In this document: in pieces, positions 18,629 to 26,479 of the stretch
How positions within the stretch are numbered: position 1 is the stretch's first letter
How the letters are laid out: each line of letters opens with the position of its first letter
Origin: Actinoplanes siamensis
GTDB taxonomy: Bacteria > Actinomycetota > Actinomycetes > Mycobacteriales > Micromonosporaceae
Length of the DNA: 64,000 nt
Reading direction: 5' to 3'
NCBI RefSeq assembly: GCF_016862395.1
Contig: NZ_BOMW01000023.1
Coordinates: 89,227 to 153,226, forward strand
Notes under the pieces: generated by a model
Told to the model about the DNA's origin: nothing
Database searches by the model: none
What the model saw: the letters and a program-made list of their open reading frames with translations, nothing else
Translations under genes and position numbers: made by a program

Positions 18629-18819
18629 CGAGCTCGCAGGCCTGTTCGGCTGCTTGCGCCGCCGGTAGCCACCATGAGCCCCGGCCCGCAAATGCGCCGG
18701 CGGCCGCCGGGGTGCTCCTTCGGACTGGCCGGACAGGACGTCGGAACGTCGTTCCAAGGTGTCGAGCCAGCGTACGGGCGACAGCGGCCACGACTCGAAG
18801 GCGTCGCCCAGGGGCCAGG

Positions 18820-19167
18820 TCAGACGGACGCCGCGCTCACGGCGTCGGCCACGGTGAGGTGGACGCCCACCGCGCGGCTCAGGTTGACGACCTCGATGGA
18901 GCGCAGCACGACGCCCTGCGCGGCCGCCACGTACAGCGCCCCGCCCAGCGCGGCCAGCCGCCGGTGCAGCCGGAACATCAGATTCAGGCCCGAGGAGTCG
19001 CAGAACGTCAGCCGGGACAGGTCCAGCACCAGCTGCGTGCAGCCCCCGTGCAGCACCACGTCGGCCGCCTCGCCGAGGACGTCGCTGCTGTCCCGGTCCA
19101 TCTCGCCGGTCAGGGCCAGCACGGTCACCGCATCGCTCACCTGCTCGGTGCCAACGGAGAGGATCAT
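18820..19167 (-). CDS. STAS-domain anti-sigma-factor antagonist
   Basis: A 115-residue single STAS domain (SpoIIAA/RsbV type). Strand-helix pattern LVLDLSRLTFCDSSGLNLMFRLHRR contains the phosphorylatable Ser of the DSSG motif near residue 57. The start ATG overlaps the stop of the SpoIIE-type phosphatase as ATGA and has a strong GGGGGGA ribosome site. In the partner-switch scheme, the phosphatase reactivates this antagonist, which then sequesters an anti-sigma kinase. No RsbW-like kinase gene lies in the window. Confidence 0.9.
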   Translation of the reverse strand: MILSVGTEQVSDAVTVLALTGEMDRDSSDVLGEAADVVLHGGCTQLVLDLSRLTFCDSSGLNLMFRLHRRLAALGGALYVAAAQGVVLRSIEVVNLSRAVGVHLTVADAVSAASV

Positions 19168-20369
19168 CGTTGTCCCCCCTCGGGTACGGTGTTGCGTGCG
19201 GCCGCCGCCGACCATTCAAGCACCAGCAGTGTCGCGTCGTCGCCGGGGGCCGCCCCCTGGTGCTCGACCACCGCGTGCGCGAGCCGGCGCAGGGTCTCCG
19301 GGGCGGGCAGGCCGGCGGCGGCGTTCTGCTCGACGAGGTCCACCAGCCGCTCCAGGCCGAAGCGTTCACCGCCGCGGGTGTGGGCCTCGGTGACCCCGTC
19401 GGTGTAGAGCAGCAGCCGGTCCCCCGGCTCCAGGGACTCTTCCGCCACCCGTATCTGCGGGTCGTCGAAGCCCAGCGGCAGCCGGCGGCCCTCCGGCAGC
19501 TCCCGGACCAGCCGCCCGGAGCGCAGCAGCAGCGGTTCCGGATGGCCGGCGTTGAGGTAGCGCAACGCGCCGGTGTCGAGCCGCAGTTCGGCGAGCACCG
19601 CCGTGACGAAGCGGCCCTCCGGGAACTGCTCGGACAGGGCGGTGTCGGCGGCCTGCGCCTGATCGGCGAGGTCCCGCCCGTTGCGGCGGGCGGCGCGGAC
19701 CGCGGCCAGGGCCACCGCACAGGCGACGCCTGCCGCGACGCCCTTGCCGACCGCGTCCAGGATCACCAGCTGGACGGTGTCGCCGTCGATGGCGTAGTCG
19801 AAGCCGTCGCCGCCGACCTCGTAGCAGGGTTGCAGCACGGCGCTTACCACGGCCTGGTCGCAGCTCGCGGTCAGCGGCGGCAGCAGCTGCCAGAGCAGTT
19901 CGGCGGCCGGTGTGATCGGCTGCGTGCGGCGGGCCCGGTGCAGGTGGTCACCGCGCGAGGTGAGACCCGCGATCAGGTGCCCGGCCAGGCCGGCCAGCAG
20001 TTCACACCGGGCCAGCGGCAGGTCGTCGCCGGACCGGGCCGGGTCGTCCGGGGCGAACTCGATGACGCCGAGCCGGTCCGTGCCGTCGACCATCGGCACC
20101 CACCAGCGGCCGCCGTCGCCGCGGATCGAGGCGACCCGGGCGAACGCCCGGCCGGCCAGCGAGGCGCCGATCGGCAGCGGCTCCGGCGTTTCCGAGCCGG
20201 GCTGCCCGAGGGCGTGCAGCCTGACCTGCTCGTAGTCGACCAGCCAGATCCGGGTGCGCAGGCCGAGCCGCGCCGCGGCGTCGGCGATCGTGCCGGCCAG
20301 GCGGTCCGGCCGCAGCAGGTGCGCCGCGTCCAGGATCTCCTGGATCGCCGCGAACCACGGGTCGGTCAC
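19164..20369 (-). CDS. SpoIIE/RsbU-type serine phosphatase with GAF-like sensor
   Basis: A 401-residue protein. Residues 1-150 form a GAF-like sensory domain (WFAAIQEILDAAHLLRPDRL opening). Residues 175-400 form a PP2C-type phosphatase: GGDGFDYAI, LDAVGKGVAA, RFVTAVLAEL, LLYTDGVTEA and GDDATLLVLEW, with all metal-binding Asp residues in place. It starts at a GTG within the GTGA overlap with the upstream GH130 gene and ends overlapping the STAS gene. It should dephosphorylate the adjacent STAS protein in response to a cytoplasmic signal. Confidence 0.92.
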   Translation of the reverse strand: MTDPWFAAIQEILDAAHLLRPDRLAGTIADAAARLGLRTRIWLVDYEQVRLHALGQPGSETPEPLPIGASLAGRAFARVASIRGDGGRWWVPMVDGTDRLGVIEFAPDDPARSGDDLPLARCELLAGLAGHLIAGLTSRGDHLHRARRTQPITPAAELLWQLLPPLTASCDQAVVSAVLQPCYEVGGDGFDYAIDGDTVQLVILDAVGKGVAAGVACAVALAAVRAARRNGRDLADQAQAADTALSEQFPEGRFVTAVLAELRLDTGALRYLNAGHPEPLLLRSGRLVRELPEGRRLPLGFDDPQIRVAEESLEPGDRLLLYTDGVTEAHTRGGERFGLERLVDLVEQNAAAGLPAPETLRRLAHAVVEHQGAAPGDDATLLVLEWSAAAARNTVPEGGQR

Positions 20370-21433
20370 GACGCCACCGCCTCCCAGGGCGAGTCGGGGC
20401 GCGCCTCGGCGCGCAGCTCCGCGACGCCGACGTGCCGGTCGGCGACTCCGTAGAACAGGTAGCACCGGCCGCCGATCTCCGCCAGGGCGGTCGGGAAGAC
20501 GATGTGCCGGTCGATGCCCGCCTGCTCCAGCTGGGTCTCCGGGGCCAGCAGCGGCTCGGCGGTCCGGTAGAGCACCCGGCTCACGTCCTCGGCGTCCAGG
20601 ATCATCGCGCCGGCCGCGTAGTCGAGTCGCGGCAGCGGCGCCTCGGTGACATGCTGGCTCACCCCGTGGTGGATCAGCAGCCAGCCCTCCGGCACGCGGA
20701 TCGGCGGTGGGCCCGCGCCGATCTTGAAGTTCTCGTACGGATAGCGGGGCAGCGCGACCGGCCGGTGGCCACCGAAGTAGACGAGGTTGGAGATGTCCTC
20801 GGCCACCTTGCGGACCGGCACGAACGACACCCAGATGCCGTGCCGGGGATCCTCCACCCCGGCCGGCAGGCCGAGCGCCGGATCCCACATCGGCCGGTGC
20901 AGGAAGGCGAAAGCGGCCTGGCCGTCGGGGCCGGCGACCGGCTCGGGGAACATCACCACGTCCTTGTTGGGGAACATGTTGATGTCGTGCGCCAGTGCGG
21001 GCAGGTAGGCGAAGTGGACCGGACCGAGCCGCCGCCAGTGCTGGAAGTCCTCGGAGATCGCGAGGGCGGCGCGGCCGCCGTTGTGGCCCTGCGCAGTGTA
21101 GGTGAGGACAAAGAGTCCGAGCTGGTCCACCCAGGTGGCGCGGGGGTCCTCCACTCCGCCGCGGCCGCCGTTCCGCTCCCACGCCTCATCCGGGGCGAGG
21201 GCGACGCCACGGCGGCGCACCCCGACCAGCCGGGTGCCGTCCAGCACGATGTCGGCCAGCCGCAGGCGGGACACGTTGCCCTCGGCGGTGACCCGGGCGA
21301 GCAGCCGCCAGTGCCCGTCCGGGCAGCGGCCGACGGTGGGGTTGAAGGAGCCCCAGAACTCCATCGGATCGTCGAGATCCGGCGACATGATCGTTCCCAC
21401 GCGCCGGAGGTGGTAGACGGGCGTATCGCTCAC
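20366..21433 (-). CDS. GH130-family glycoside phosphorylase or hydrolase
   Basis: A 355-residue five-bladed beta-propeller protein of family GH130 (beta-mannoside phosphorylases and relatives). Visible signatures are GSFNPTVG near the N-terminus, the GGVEDPRATW motif bearing the catalytic acid Asp, a second VEDPRHGIW, and LIHHGVS. It lacks a signal peptide, so it acts on intracellular mannosides or similar oligosaccharides. It starts at GTG, close behind a sigma-B-like promoter, so the message may be nearly leaderless. Its end overlaps the SpoIIE phosphatase gene, an unusual pairing of carbohydrate enzyme and stress regulator. Confidence 0.87.
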   Translation of the reverse strand: MSDTPVYHLRRVGTIMSPDLDDPMEFWGSFNPTVGRCPDGHWRLLARVTAEGNVSRLRLADIVLDGTRLVGVRRRGVALAPDEAWERNGGRGGVEDPRATWVDQLGLFVLTYTAQGHNGGRAALAISEDFQHWRRLGPVHFAYLPALAHDINMFPNKDVVMFPEPVAGPDGQAAFAFLHRPMWDPALGLPAGVEDPRHGIWVSFVPVRKVAEDISNLVYFGGHRPVALPRYPYENFKIGAGPPPIRVPEGWLLIHHGVSQHVTEAPLPRLDYAAGAMILDAEDVSRVLYRTAEPLLAPETQLEQAGIDRHIVFPTALAEIGGRCYLFYGVADRHVGVAELRAEARPDSPWEAVAS

Positions 21434-21441
21434 ACCACTAC

Positions 21442-21466
21442 TTACCCGGCTGGATCTACACCAAAC
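21442..21466 (-). promoter_or_regulatory. Sigma-B/F-type promoter for GH130-SpoIIE-STAS operon
   Basis: On the minus strand, GTTTGG (21466-21461) and GGGTAA (21447-21442) are separated by 13 bases. This matches the actinobacterial general-stress sigma pattern GTTT-N(12-17)-GGGTA. The -10 element ends eight bases before the GTG at 21433, implying a leaderless or very short leader. This is a pattern match only. Confidence 0.55.
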
Positions 21467-21519
21467 CGATTCTTCGGTACGGCGCGAGCGCTGCCGCCGT
21501 ACCATCGCATCGTTGTTCA

Positions 21520-22386
21520 TCAGCGGCGGCGCGGACGCTTGCGGCCGCCGCCGGCCGACTCGGCGGACGCCGGCGGCGGCGCGAAGACGTTGCCGGGATG
21601 CGGGCCGATCCGCTCCCGGGACAGCCCGGCGATCCGCATCAGCGGCCCGACCAGCAGGTCGTAGAGGGCCGGCGTGGCCACGAAGCCGAACAGGATCAGC
21701 CGGTTGGCGGCGCCGACGGTGACCGTGCCGCGGGGCCGCCGGGCACACCGCACGATCGCCTCCGCGACCTTGTCCGCGGTGTCGATCGGCGGCGGCGGGC
21801 GCCCGATCCGGCCGGCGAAGTTCGCCGCGTTGCGGTAGATCGGGGTGTCCACGGCCCCGGGCGAGACCAGGCAGACGTGGATGTCGGGGGCGTCGCGCGT
21901 CTCCAGGCGCAGGGCCCGCACCAGCGCGCGCAGTCCCCACTTGCTGGTGACGTAGGAGCTGGTGTACGGCGTCACGACGGTCCCCAGCAGCGACCCGCCG
22001 AAGATCAGCACGCCCCGCCCGCGCGCCCGGAAGCCGGCCAGCGCGACCCGGGCCACCGTTGCCGCGCCCAGCAGGTCGGTGGCCACCACCTGGTCGAACA
22101 CGTCGGCCGGCACGTCCTCGAACCGCCCGTAGGCCATCACCGCCGCGGTGTGCACCCACACGTCGACGGCCTCACCGGCGGCCACCGCCCGCACCGTCTC
22201 CGGCCTGGTCACGTCGGCGACCACGATCCGGACCTGCGCCCCGGCGGCACGGCACTCGGCGGCGACCGTCTCCAGCGCCGGCTCGGAGCGGGAGGCCAGC
22301 ACGAGCCGTGCCCCTTGGCGGGCGAACGCGAGCGCGGACGCCCGCCCCACCCCGCTGGAGGCTCCGGTGATCACCACGGTTTCCAC
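21520..22386 (-). CDS. Short-chain dehydrogenase/reductase
   Basis: A 288-residue SDR. The N-terminal nucleotide site is TGASSGVG (7-14). The catalytic Ser lies in IFGGSLLGTV, and the catalytic Tyr/Lys pair in YTSSYVTSKWG (YxxxK, about 150-156). The C-terminal extension is long and ends in a basic GGGRKRPRRR tail. It is an extended classical SDR, similar to proteins annotated as SDR family oxidoreductases acting on lipids or membrane substrates, since a hydrophobic stretch (LILFGFVATPALYDLLVGPLM) lies near 230-250. The substrate is unknown. It is separated from GH130 by 86 bp. Confidence 0.87.
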   Translation of the reverse strand: METVVITGASSGVGRASALAFARQGARLVLASRSEPALETVAAECRAAGAQVRIVVADVTRPETVRAVAAGEAVDVWVHTAAVMAYGRFEDVPADVFDQVVATDLLGAATVARVALAGFRARGRGVLIFGGSLLGTVVTPYTSSYVTSKWGLRALVRALRLETRDAPDIHVCLVSPGAVDTPIYRNAANFAGRIGRPPPPIDTADKVAEAIVRCARRPRGTVTVGAANRLILFGFVATPALYDLLVGPLMRIAGLSRERIGPHPGNVFAPPPASAESAGGGRKRPRRR

Positions 22387-22490
22387 TCCGACGGTGGTAC
22401 CCAGGGATCATCGGGCCAATCAGCACCTGTCGCGCTGTCGGCCATCGACACTCAACGCATCGACGTCATTGAGTAGAAGCGGGTCATCTT

Positions 22491-22579
22491 GGGCCGCGGT
22501 TCCGGGGCCCGGTTCCTGGGGGCACGCTACTGGCGGGCACGGTTCTGGAGGGCACGGTTCTGGAGGGCACGGTCGGATG
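22491..22579. repeat. Degenerate 15-bp tandem repeat
   Basis: About six head-to-tail copies of a unit close to GGGCACGGTTCTGGA, starting at 22491, 22505, 22520, 22535, 22550 and 22565. The copies at 22535 and 22550 are identical, while the outer ones diverge. Because 15 is a multiple of three, any reading frame crossing it gives a five-residue repeat (for example ARFWR on the plus strand). Confidence 0.8.
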
Positions 22580-22639
22580 GCCGAGACGGGAGAAGTCGCA
22601 CGGCGGGGCCGTCGCGAGGCCGCCATGGGGACGCCGCCC

Positions 22640-22780
22640 AGCCGGCGCACCGCGTCGCCTTCGCCTCCCGGCTGCGCGACCTGCGGACCGAGTGCGGGCA
22701 GCCGGCCTACCGCGCGATGAGCGCGCCGGCGCACTGGAGGGGTCGGGCGGCCTCGTCCACGAGCGCGTTCAGGGGGCGGC
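22640..22780 (+). pseudogene. Possible remnant of an XRE-type HTH gene
   Basis: The plus-strand frame here reads HRVAFASRLRDLRTECGQ then PAYRAMSAPAHW. This resembles the first helix and turn of actinobacterial helix-turn-helix regulators that open with (F)ARLRxLR-x-xxGxPSYRxMSxxAH. The similarity ends after about 40 residues and the remainder is low-complexity, so I call it a decayed start of such a gene. The evidence is short and could be chance. Confidence 0.35.
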
Positions 22781-22864
22781 GAACAGGAACTCAGATCGCC
22801 GGAGTCGGCGGGCGTGACCCGGGTATCCGGCGGCATAGCGGTCCGAACACCTGAGGAGGAAGAG

Positions 22865-23281
22865 ATGACCAGCGCGCGAGACATCATGACCCCCGACGCG
22901 ACCTGCGTCGGCGAGAACGAGACGCTGGCCGACGCGGCCCGCAAGATGGCCGACCTGGAGATCGGCGCACTGCCGATCTGCGGTTCGGACAACCGGCTCA
23001 AGGGCATGCTCACCGATCGGGACATCGTCGTGAAGGCGGTCGCGCAGGGCCGCGACCCCGCCGCCGTCACCGCCGGCGAGCTCGCCCAGGGCAAACCGGT
23101 GACCATCGGCGCGGACGACGACGCCGGCGAGATCCTGCGCACCATGGGCGAGCACCAGGTACGCCGGCTGCCCGTGATCGACGGGCACCAGCTGGTCGGC
23201 ATGGTGGCGCTGGCGGACGTGGCCCAGGCGCTGCCCGAACGCCCGGTCGGTGACCTGGTGGGCGCGATCACCAAGGCCTGA
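22865..23281 (+). CDS. Tandem CBS-domain protein
   Basis: A 138-residue protein made of two CBS motifs (about 8-62 and 72-130). Recognisable strings are ARDIMTPDATCVGENETLADAARKM, LKGMLTDRDIVVKAV, and MGEHQVRRLPVIDGHQLVGMVALADVA. Stand-alone CBS pairs bind adenylates or NAD-like ligands and often respond to energy or redox stress. The ATG has a strong GAGGAGGAAGAG ribosome site. It converges with the EamA transporter gene. Confidence 0.9.
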   Translation: MTSARDIMTPDATCVGENETLADAARKMADLEIGALPICGSDNRLKGMLTDRDIVVKAVAQGRDPAAVTAGELAQGKPVTIGADDDAGEILRTMGEHQVRRLPVIDGHQLVGMVALADVAQALPERPVGDLVGAITKA

Positions 23282-23316
23282 GCGCCGGGCCGACCGGATC
23301 TCGGCCAGCAGGCCGG

Positions 23317-24201
23317 TCATGCCGCGGCGGCCACAGTGCGGTCGACCTGCCGTACTGACAGGGCCGCCACGCAGCACAGCACCACCACGCCGCCGGCCAG
23401 CTGCGCCGGGGTGAGGAACTCGCCGAGGGTGAGCGCGGCCAGCGTGGTGGTGACCACCGGCTCGACGGTGGACAGGATCGCGGCGGTCGACGGGCCGGTC
23501 CGCTTGAGACCGGCGAAGAAGGTCAGCATCGCCGTCACCGTGGACACCACCGCGATGCACGCCAGCCAGAACCAGCCCGCGGGCCGGAAGCCGAGGTCCG
23601 GGCCGCCGGTGAGCAGCGCCCGCACGCCCAGGGTGCCGGCCGCGCCGGTCATCACCAGGGTGGCCAGCAGCAGCGGCGGCAACCGGTGCACGATCGTGTC
23701 GGCGACCAAAATGTAGACGGTGTAGGTGAGCGCGGCGCCGAAGCCGAGCAGCGCGCCCGCCGGCTGGAACCCTCCCGCGCCCGCGCCGAGCAGGACCAGC
23801 AGCGTCCCGGCCGACGCGGCGAGCAGCACGGCGACCCGGGCCGGGGCCAGCCGCTCCCGGCCGAGCAGCGCCGCCGCGACGGTGACCAGCGCCGGGAACG
23901 TGTAGAGGATCAGCGACAGCAGCGAGGCGTCCATCCGCCGCAGCGCCGCGAAGAAGAAGCCGGCCTGGGCGGCGTACCCGATCGCGCCCAGCCCGATCGC
24001 CGTGACCAGCACCCGGGGCCGCGGCCGGGCCGGGCGCGGTCCCGGCCGCAGCGCCAGCACCGCCGCCAGCAGGATCGCGGCCAGCCCGAAGCGGACCAGA
24101 AGCAGCGTGGCCGGGGTGACCCCGGCCTGGTAGGCGAACTTGCCGAAGATCGCCATGGCACCGAAGCACGCCGCGGAGACAAGACACAGAACCGGACCCA
24201 T
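23317..24201 (-). CDS. EamA/DMT-family transporter
   Basis: A 294-residue membrane protein with ten predicted spans arranged as two EamA repeats (about 1-135 and 145-285). Repeat signatures are ACFGAMAIFGKFAY...VRFGLAAILL, and in the second half STVEPVVTTTLAALTLGE. It is an RhaT/YdcZ-like drug/metabolite exporter; the substrate is unknown. It is divergent from the LysR gene with a 72-bp gap, the classic layout for LysR control of an exporter. Confidence 0.9.
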   Translation of the reverse strand: MGPVLCLVSAACFGAMAIFGKFAYQAGVTPATLLLVRFGLAAILLAAVLALRPGPRPARPRPRVLVTAIGLGAIGYAAQAGFFFAALRRMDASLLSLILYTFPALVTVAAALLGRERLAPARVAVLLAASAGTLLVLLGAGAGGFQPAGALLGFGAALTYTVYILVADTIVHRLPPLLLATLVMTGAAGTLGVRALLTGGPDLGFRPAGWFWLACIAVVSTVTAMLTFFAGLKRTGPSTAAILSTVEPVVTTTLAALTLGEFLTPAQLAGGVVVLCCVAALSVRQVDRTVAAAA

Positions 24202-24273
24202 GACCCGAGCATCCGCCGACCGACTGTTCAGGTCCAGCGATGATTCCTGGTGGTGAATCGTTAGGATTTCCGT

Positions 24274-25203
24274 ATGGTCTCGCTGGATCTGCGGCGGCTG
24301 CGGTTCCTGCGCGAATTCGAGGAGCGCGGCACCCTGGGCGCGGTCGCCGCCGCCCTGGGTTACAGCCCGTCCACGGTCTCCCAGCAGTTGTCGCTGCTGG
24401 AGAAGGAGACCGGGGCCCGGCTGTTCGAGAAGGCCGGACGTGGCCTGCGGCTCAACGATTCCGGGCGGCTGCTCGCCCAGCACGCACGGATCCTGCTCGC
24501 CGCGGCCGAGGCCGCCGAGGCCGACCTCGCCGCGCTCACCGGCGACATCCGCGGGACGGTCCGGGCCGGCGGGCTGCAGTCGGCGGCGCGGCGCCTGCTG
24601 GTGCCGGCAGTGGCCCGGATGATGGCCGAGCACCCGCGCGTCCGCGTCGAGGTGTTCGAGCTGGAACTCGAGCAGTCGCTGCCCGGCCTGCGGCTGGGCG
24701 CGGTGGACCTGGTGATCGGCGACGAGTACGACGGCCATCCGCGCCCGCGGCCGGACGGTTTGCGGTACACGACAGTCCTGGCGGAGCCGATCAAAGTGGT
24801 GCTGCCGGCCGGGCATCCGCTCGCGCGCGCCGGTGGGCCGGTGCCGATCGAGGGGCTGCGCGACGCCGTCTGGACCGCCTCCGCCGAGGGCACCGGCCAC
24901 CACGCCATGGTCGTCGCGACCTGCCGGTCGCTCGGCGGGTACGAACCCGACCTGAGGCACCGCTCCAACGACGCGGACGTCCAGCTCGAACTGGTCCGGG
25001 CCGGCGCCGCGGTGGCGCTGATGACACCACTGGCCCTGCCCGTCGGCGATGCCACGCTCGCGGTGCGCGACATCGCCGGGAGCACGCTCGGGCGGCGGCT
25101 GGTGGCGGTCACCCGGGACACCCCGCCCGCCCCGCCGCTGACCGCTTTCGCCCAGGCCGTGGCCGGGGCGTCGGCGACGTGGGCGGACCAACACCCGGCG
25201 TAG
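24274..25203 (+). CDS. LysR-family transcriptional regulator
   Basis: A 309-residue regulator. The N-terminal winged HTH (about 1-62) reads LRRLRFLREFEERGTLGAVAAALGYSPSTVSQQLSLLEKETGARLFEKAGRGLRLN. A LysR substrate-binding domain follows (about 90-300). Being divergent from the EamA gene, it probably controls that exporter from the shared 72-bp region. The effector is unknown. Confidence 0.92.
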   Translation: MVSLDLRRLRFLREFEERGTLGAVAAALGYSPSTVSQQLSLLEKETGARLFEKAGRGLRLNDSGRLLAQHARILLAAAEAAEADLAALTGDIRGTVRAGGLQSAARRLLVPAVARMMAEHPRVRVEVFELELEQSLPGLRLGAVDLVIGDEYDGHPRPRPDGLRYTTVLAEPIKVVLPAGHPLARAGGPVPIEGLRDAVWTASAEGTGHHAMVVATCRSLGGYEPDLRHRSNDADVQLELVRAGAAVALMTPLALPVGDATLAVRDIAGSTLGRRLVAVTRDTPPAPPLTAFAQAVAGASATWADQHPA

Positions 25204-25215
25204 GCGAATGTCCGA

Positions 25216-26043
25216 TCAGTCGAGGATCCGGCGTAGCGTCCCGGGCGGGGCGCCGCGCCGGCGCCACTCCCGCGGGTAACCCACCGACACCTCCTCGAAG
25301 CGCACCCCGTCGTAGTGGGTGGTGCGCGGGATGTGCAGGTGACCGTAGACCGACACGGCGGCCCGGAACCGGACGTGCCAGTCGGCTGTCCGGTCGGTGC
25401 CGCACCACTGCGCGAACTCCGGATAGCGCAGGATCCGCGTCGGCTCCCGGACCAACGGCCAGTGGTTGATCAGCACCGTCGGCAGGGCCGGGTCGATCGC
25501 CGCCAGCCGCTCCTCGGTGGCCGTCACCCGCGCCCGGCACCAGTCCTCCCGGGCCGGGTAGGGATCCGGGTGCAGCAGCATCTCGTCGGTGCAGACCACA
25601 CCCACCTCGTAGGCGCGCGCCAGCGACTGCGCCTTGCCGGCCTGCCCGGGCATCCGGAACGAGTAGTCGTAGAGCAGGAACAGCGGCGCCACCACGGCCG
25701 GGCCGTCCACCCCGGTCCACACCGGGTAGTCGTCCTCCGGGGTGACCACGCCCAGCTCCCGGACCGCCTCGACCAGCCGCCGGTAGCGGGCGTCGCCGCG
25801 CAGCTGGACCGGGTCCTCCCGGGGCGTCCACAGCTCGTGGTTGCCCGGCGACCAGATCACCTTCGCGAACCGCCCGGCCAGCAGGCGCAGCGCCCACACC
25901 ACGTCGGCGAAGATCTCCCCGACGTCGCCGGCCACGATCAGCCAGTCACCGTCGCTCTCCGGGCGCAGCCCCTCGACGATGGCACGGTTCTCCTGGTAGG
26001 CGACGTGGAGGTCGCTGATCGCGTACAGCGTCGGATCCGGCAC
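25216..26043 (-). CDS. Calcineurin-like metallophosphoesterase
   Basis: A 275-residue enzyme with the dimetal site motifs in order: SDLH (about 10-13), AGDVGE (about 38-43), SPGNHE (about 66-71), NHWPL and GHLH. It is cytosolic with no signal peptide. Similar proteins in Streptomyces and relatives sit near phosphopantetheinyl transferases, but none is found here. Substrate unknown. It converges with the LysR gene, 12 bp apart. Confidence 0.88.
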   Translation of the reverse strand: MPDPTLYAISDLHVAYQENRAIVEGLRPESDGDWLIVAGDVGEIFADVVWALRLLAGRFAKVIWSPGNHELWTPREDPVQLRGDARYRRLVEAVRELGVVTPEDDYPVWTGVDGPAVVAPLFLLYDYSFRMPGQAGKAQSLARAYEVGVVCTDEMLLHPDPYPAREDWCRARVTATEERLAAIDPALPTVLINHWPLVREPTRILRYPEFAQWCGTDRTADWHVRFRAAVSVYGHLHIPRTTHYDGVRFEEVSVGYPREWRRRGAPPGTLRRILD

Positions 26044-26193
26044 CCGACCAGGCTAGGCAAGATCCGAAAATCGCGCTGGCCCCTACCGGACCCCGGGGTT
26101 GCGACGGTGGGACTTCGTGCGGGCCGGGCTGCTGGACCCCCGACACCAGCACCAACCTCCAGTGGACCATCACCCCCGCCTGTGGCTGACAAA

Positions 26194-26204
26194 ACATCAG
26201 ATGA
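26194..26204. promoter_or_regulatory. Putative GntR (FadR-type) operator 1
   Basis: ACATCAGATGA, matching the palindrome ACATCnGATGT at 10 of 11 positions. The same motif recurs at 26290 and 33027, in front of both transcription units that flank the GntR gene. Confidence 0.6.
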
Positions 26205-26289
26205 CTCGTGATCTGCCTGACCCTTCGGCGAGCACCCCCGGGGAATGCCCGCGCGCCCCTGGACAGGATGGGGCCTTCGATCTATAAAT

Positions 26290-26300
26290 ACATCAGATCA
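26290..26300. promoter_or_regulatory. Putative GntR (FadR-type) operator 2
   Basis: ACATCAGATCA, a near match to ACATCnGATGT with one arm imperfect. It overlaps an AT-rich TATAAAT stretch, so binding here would block or overlap a promoter. It lies 180 bp before the binding-protein start. Confidence 0.55.
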
Positions 26301-26479
26301 ATTCTGCCGCAGGTACTGGAACTCGGCGACCTCGTGCGACACCTCAGCGCGGCCTCGCCGTACGAACGACCGACACCATGCCGCATCCGCGTTCGCCCGC
26401 CCCTCGGGTGCGGTGCGGCCGGCCGGACGGCGGCGTGGCCGCGCTGCGCCATCGAGCGTCTTCACGACGAGGAGCCCCA

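Larger units (their letters stand above)
22387..22864. other. Gene-poor stretch with repeat and possible HTH remnant
   Basis: About 480 bp between the SDR and CBS genes. It holds the tandem repeat at 22491-22579 and the possible HTH remnant, but no intact gene. Just upstream of the CBS gene a GGGTAT (22820-22825) resembles a stress-sigma -10, but no matching GTTT lies at the right distance. Confidence 0.5.
26044..26479. other. Upstream control region of the fuconate operon
   Basis: About 436 bp with no recognisable gene. It includes two copies of the GntR-type operator (26194-26204, 26290-26300) and an AT-rich patch TATAAATACATCAGATC around 26283-26299, the least GC-rich part of the region. 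This is likely the promoter of the sugar ABC transporter operon. Confidence 0.6.

Noticed and set aside
22505..22579. Short regularly spaced repeat considered as a CRISPR array
   Set aside because: Units are 15 bp, directly adjacent without spacers, and degenerate; no cas genes lie nearby.
22801..22864. GGGTAT upstream of the CBS gene as a stress-sigma promoter
   Set aside because: No GTTT-like -35 at 12-17 bases upstream.
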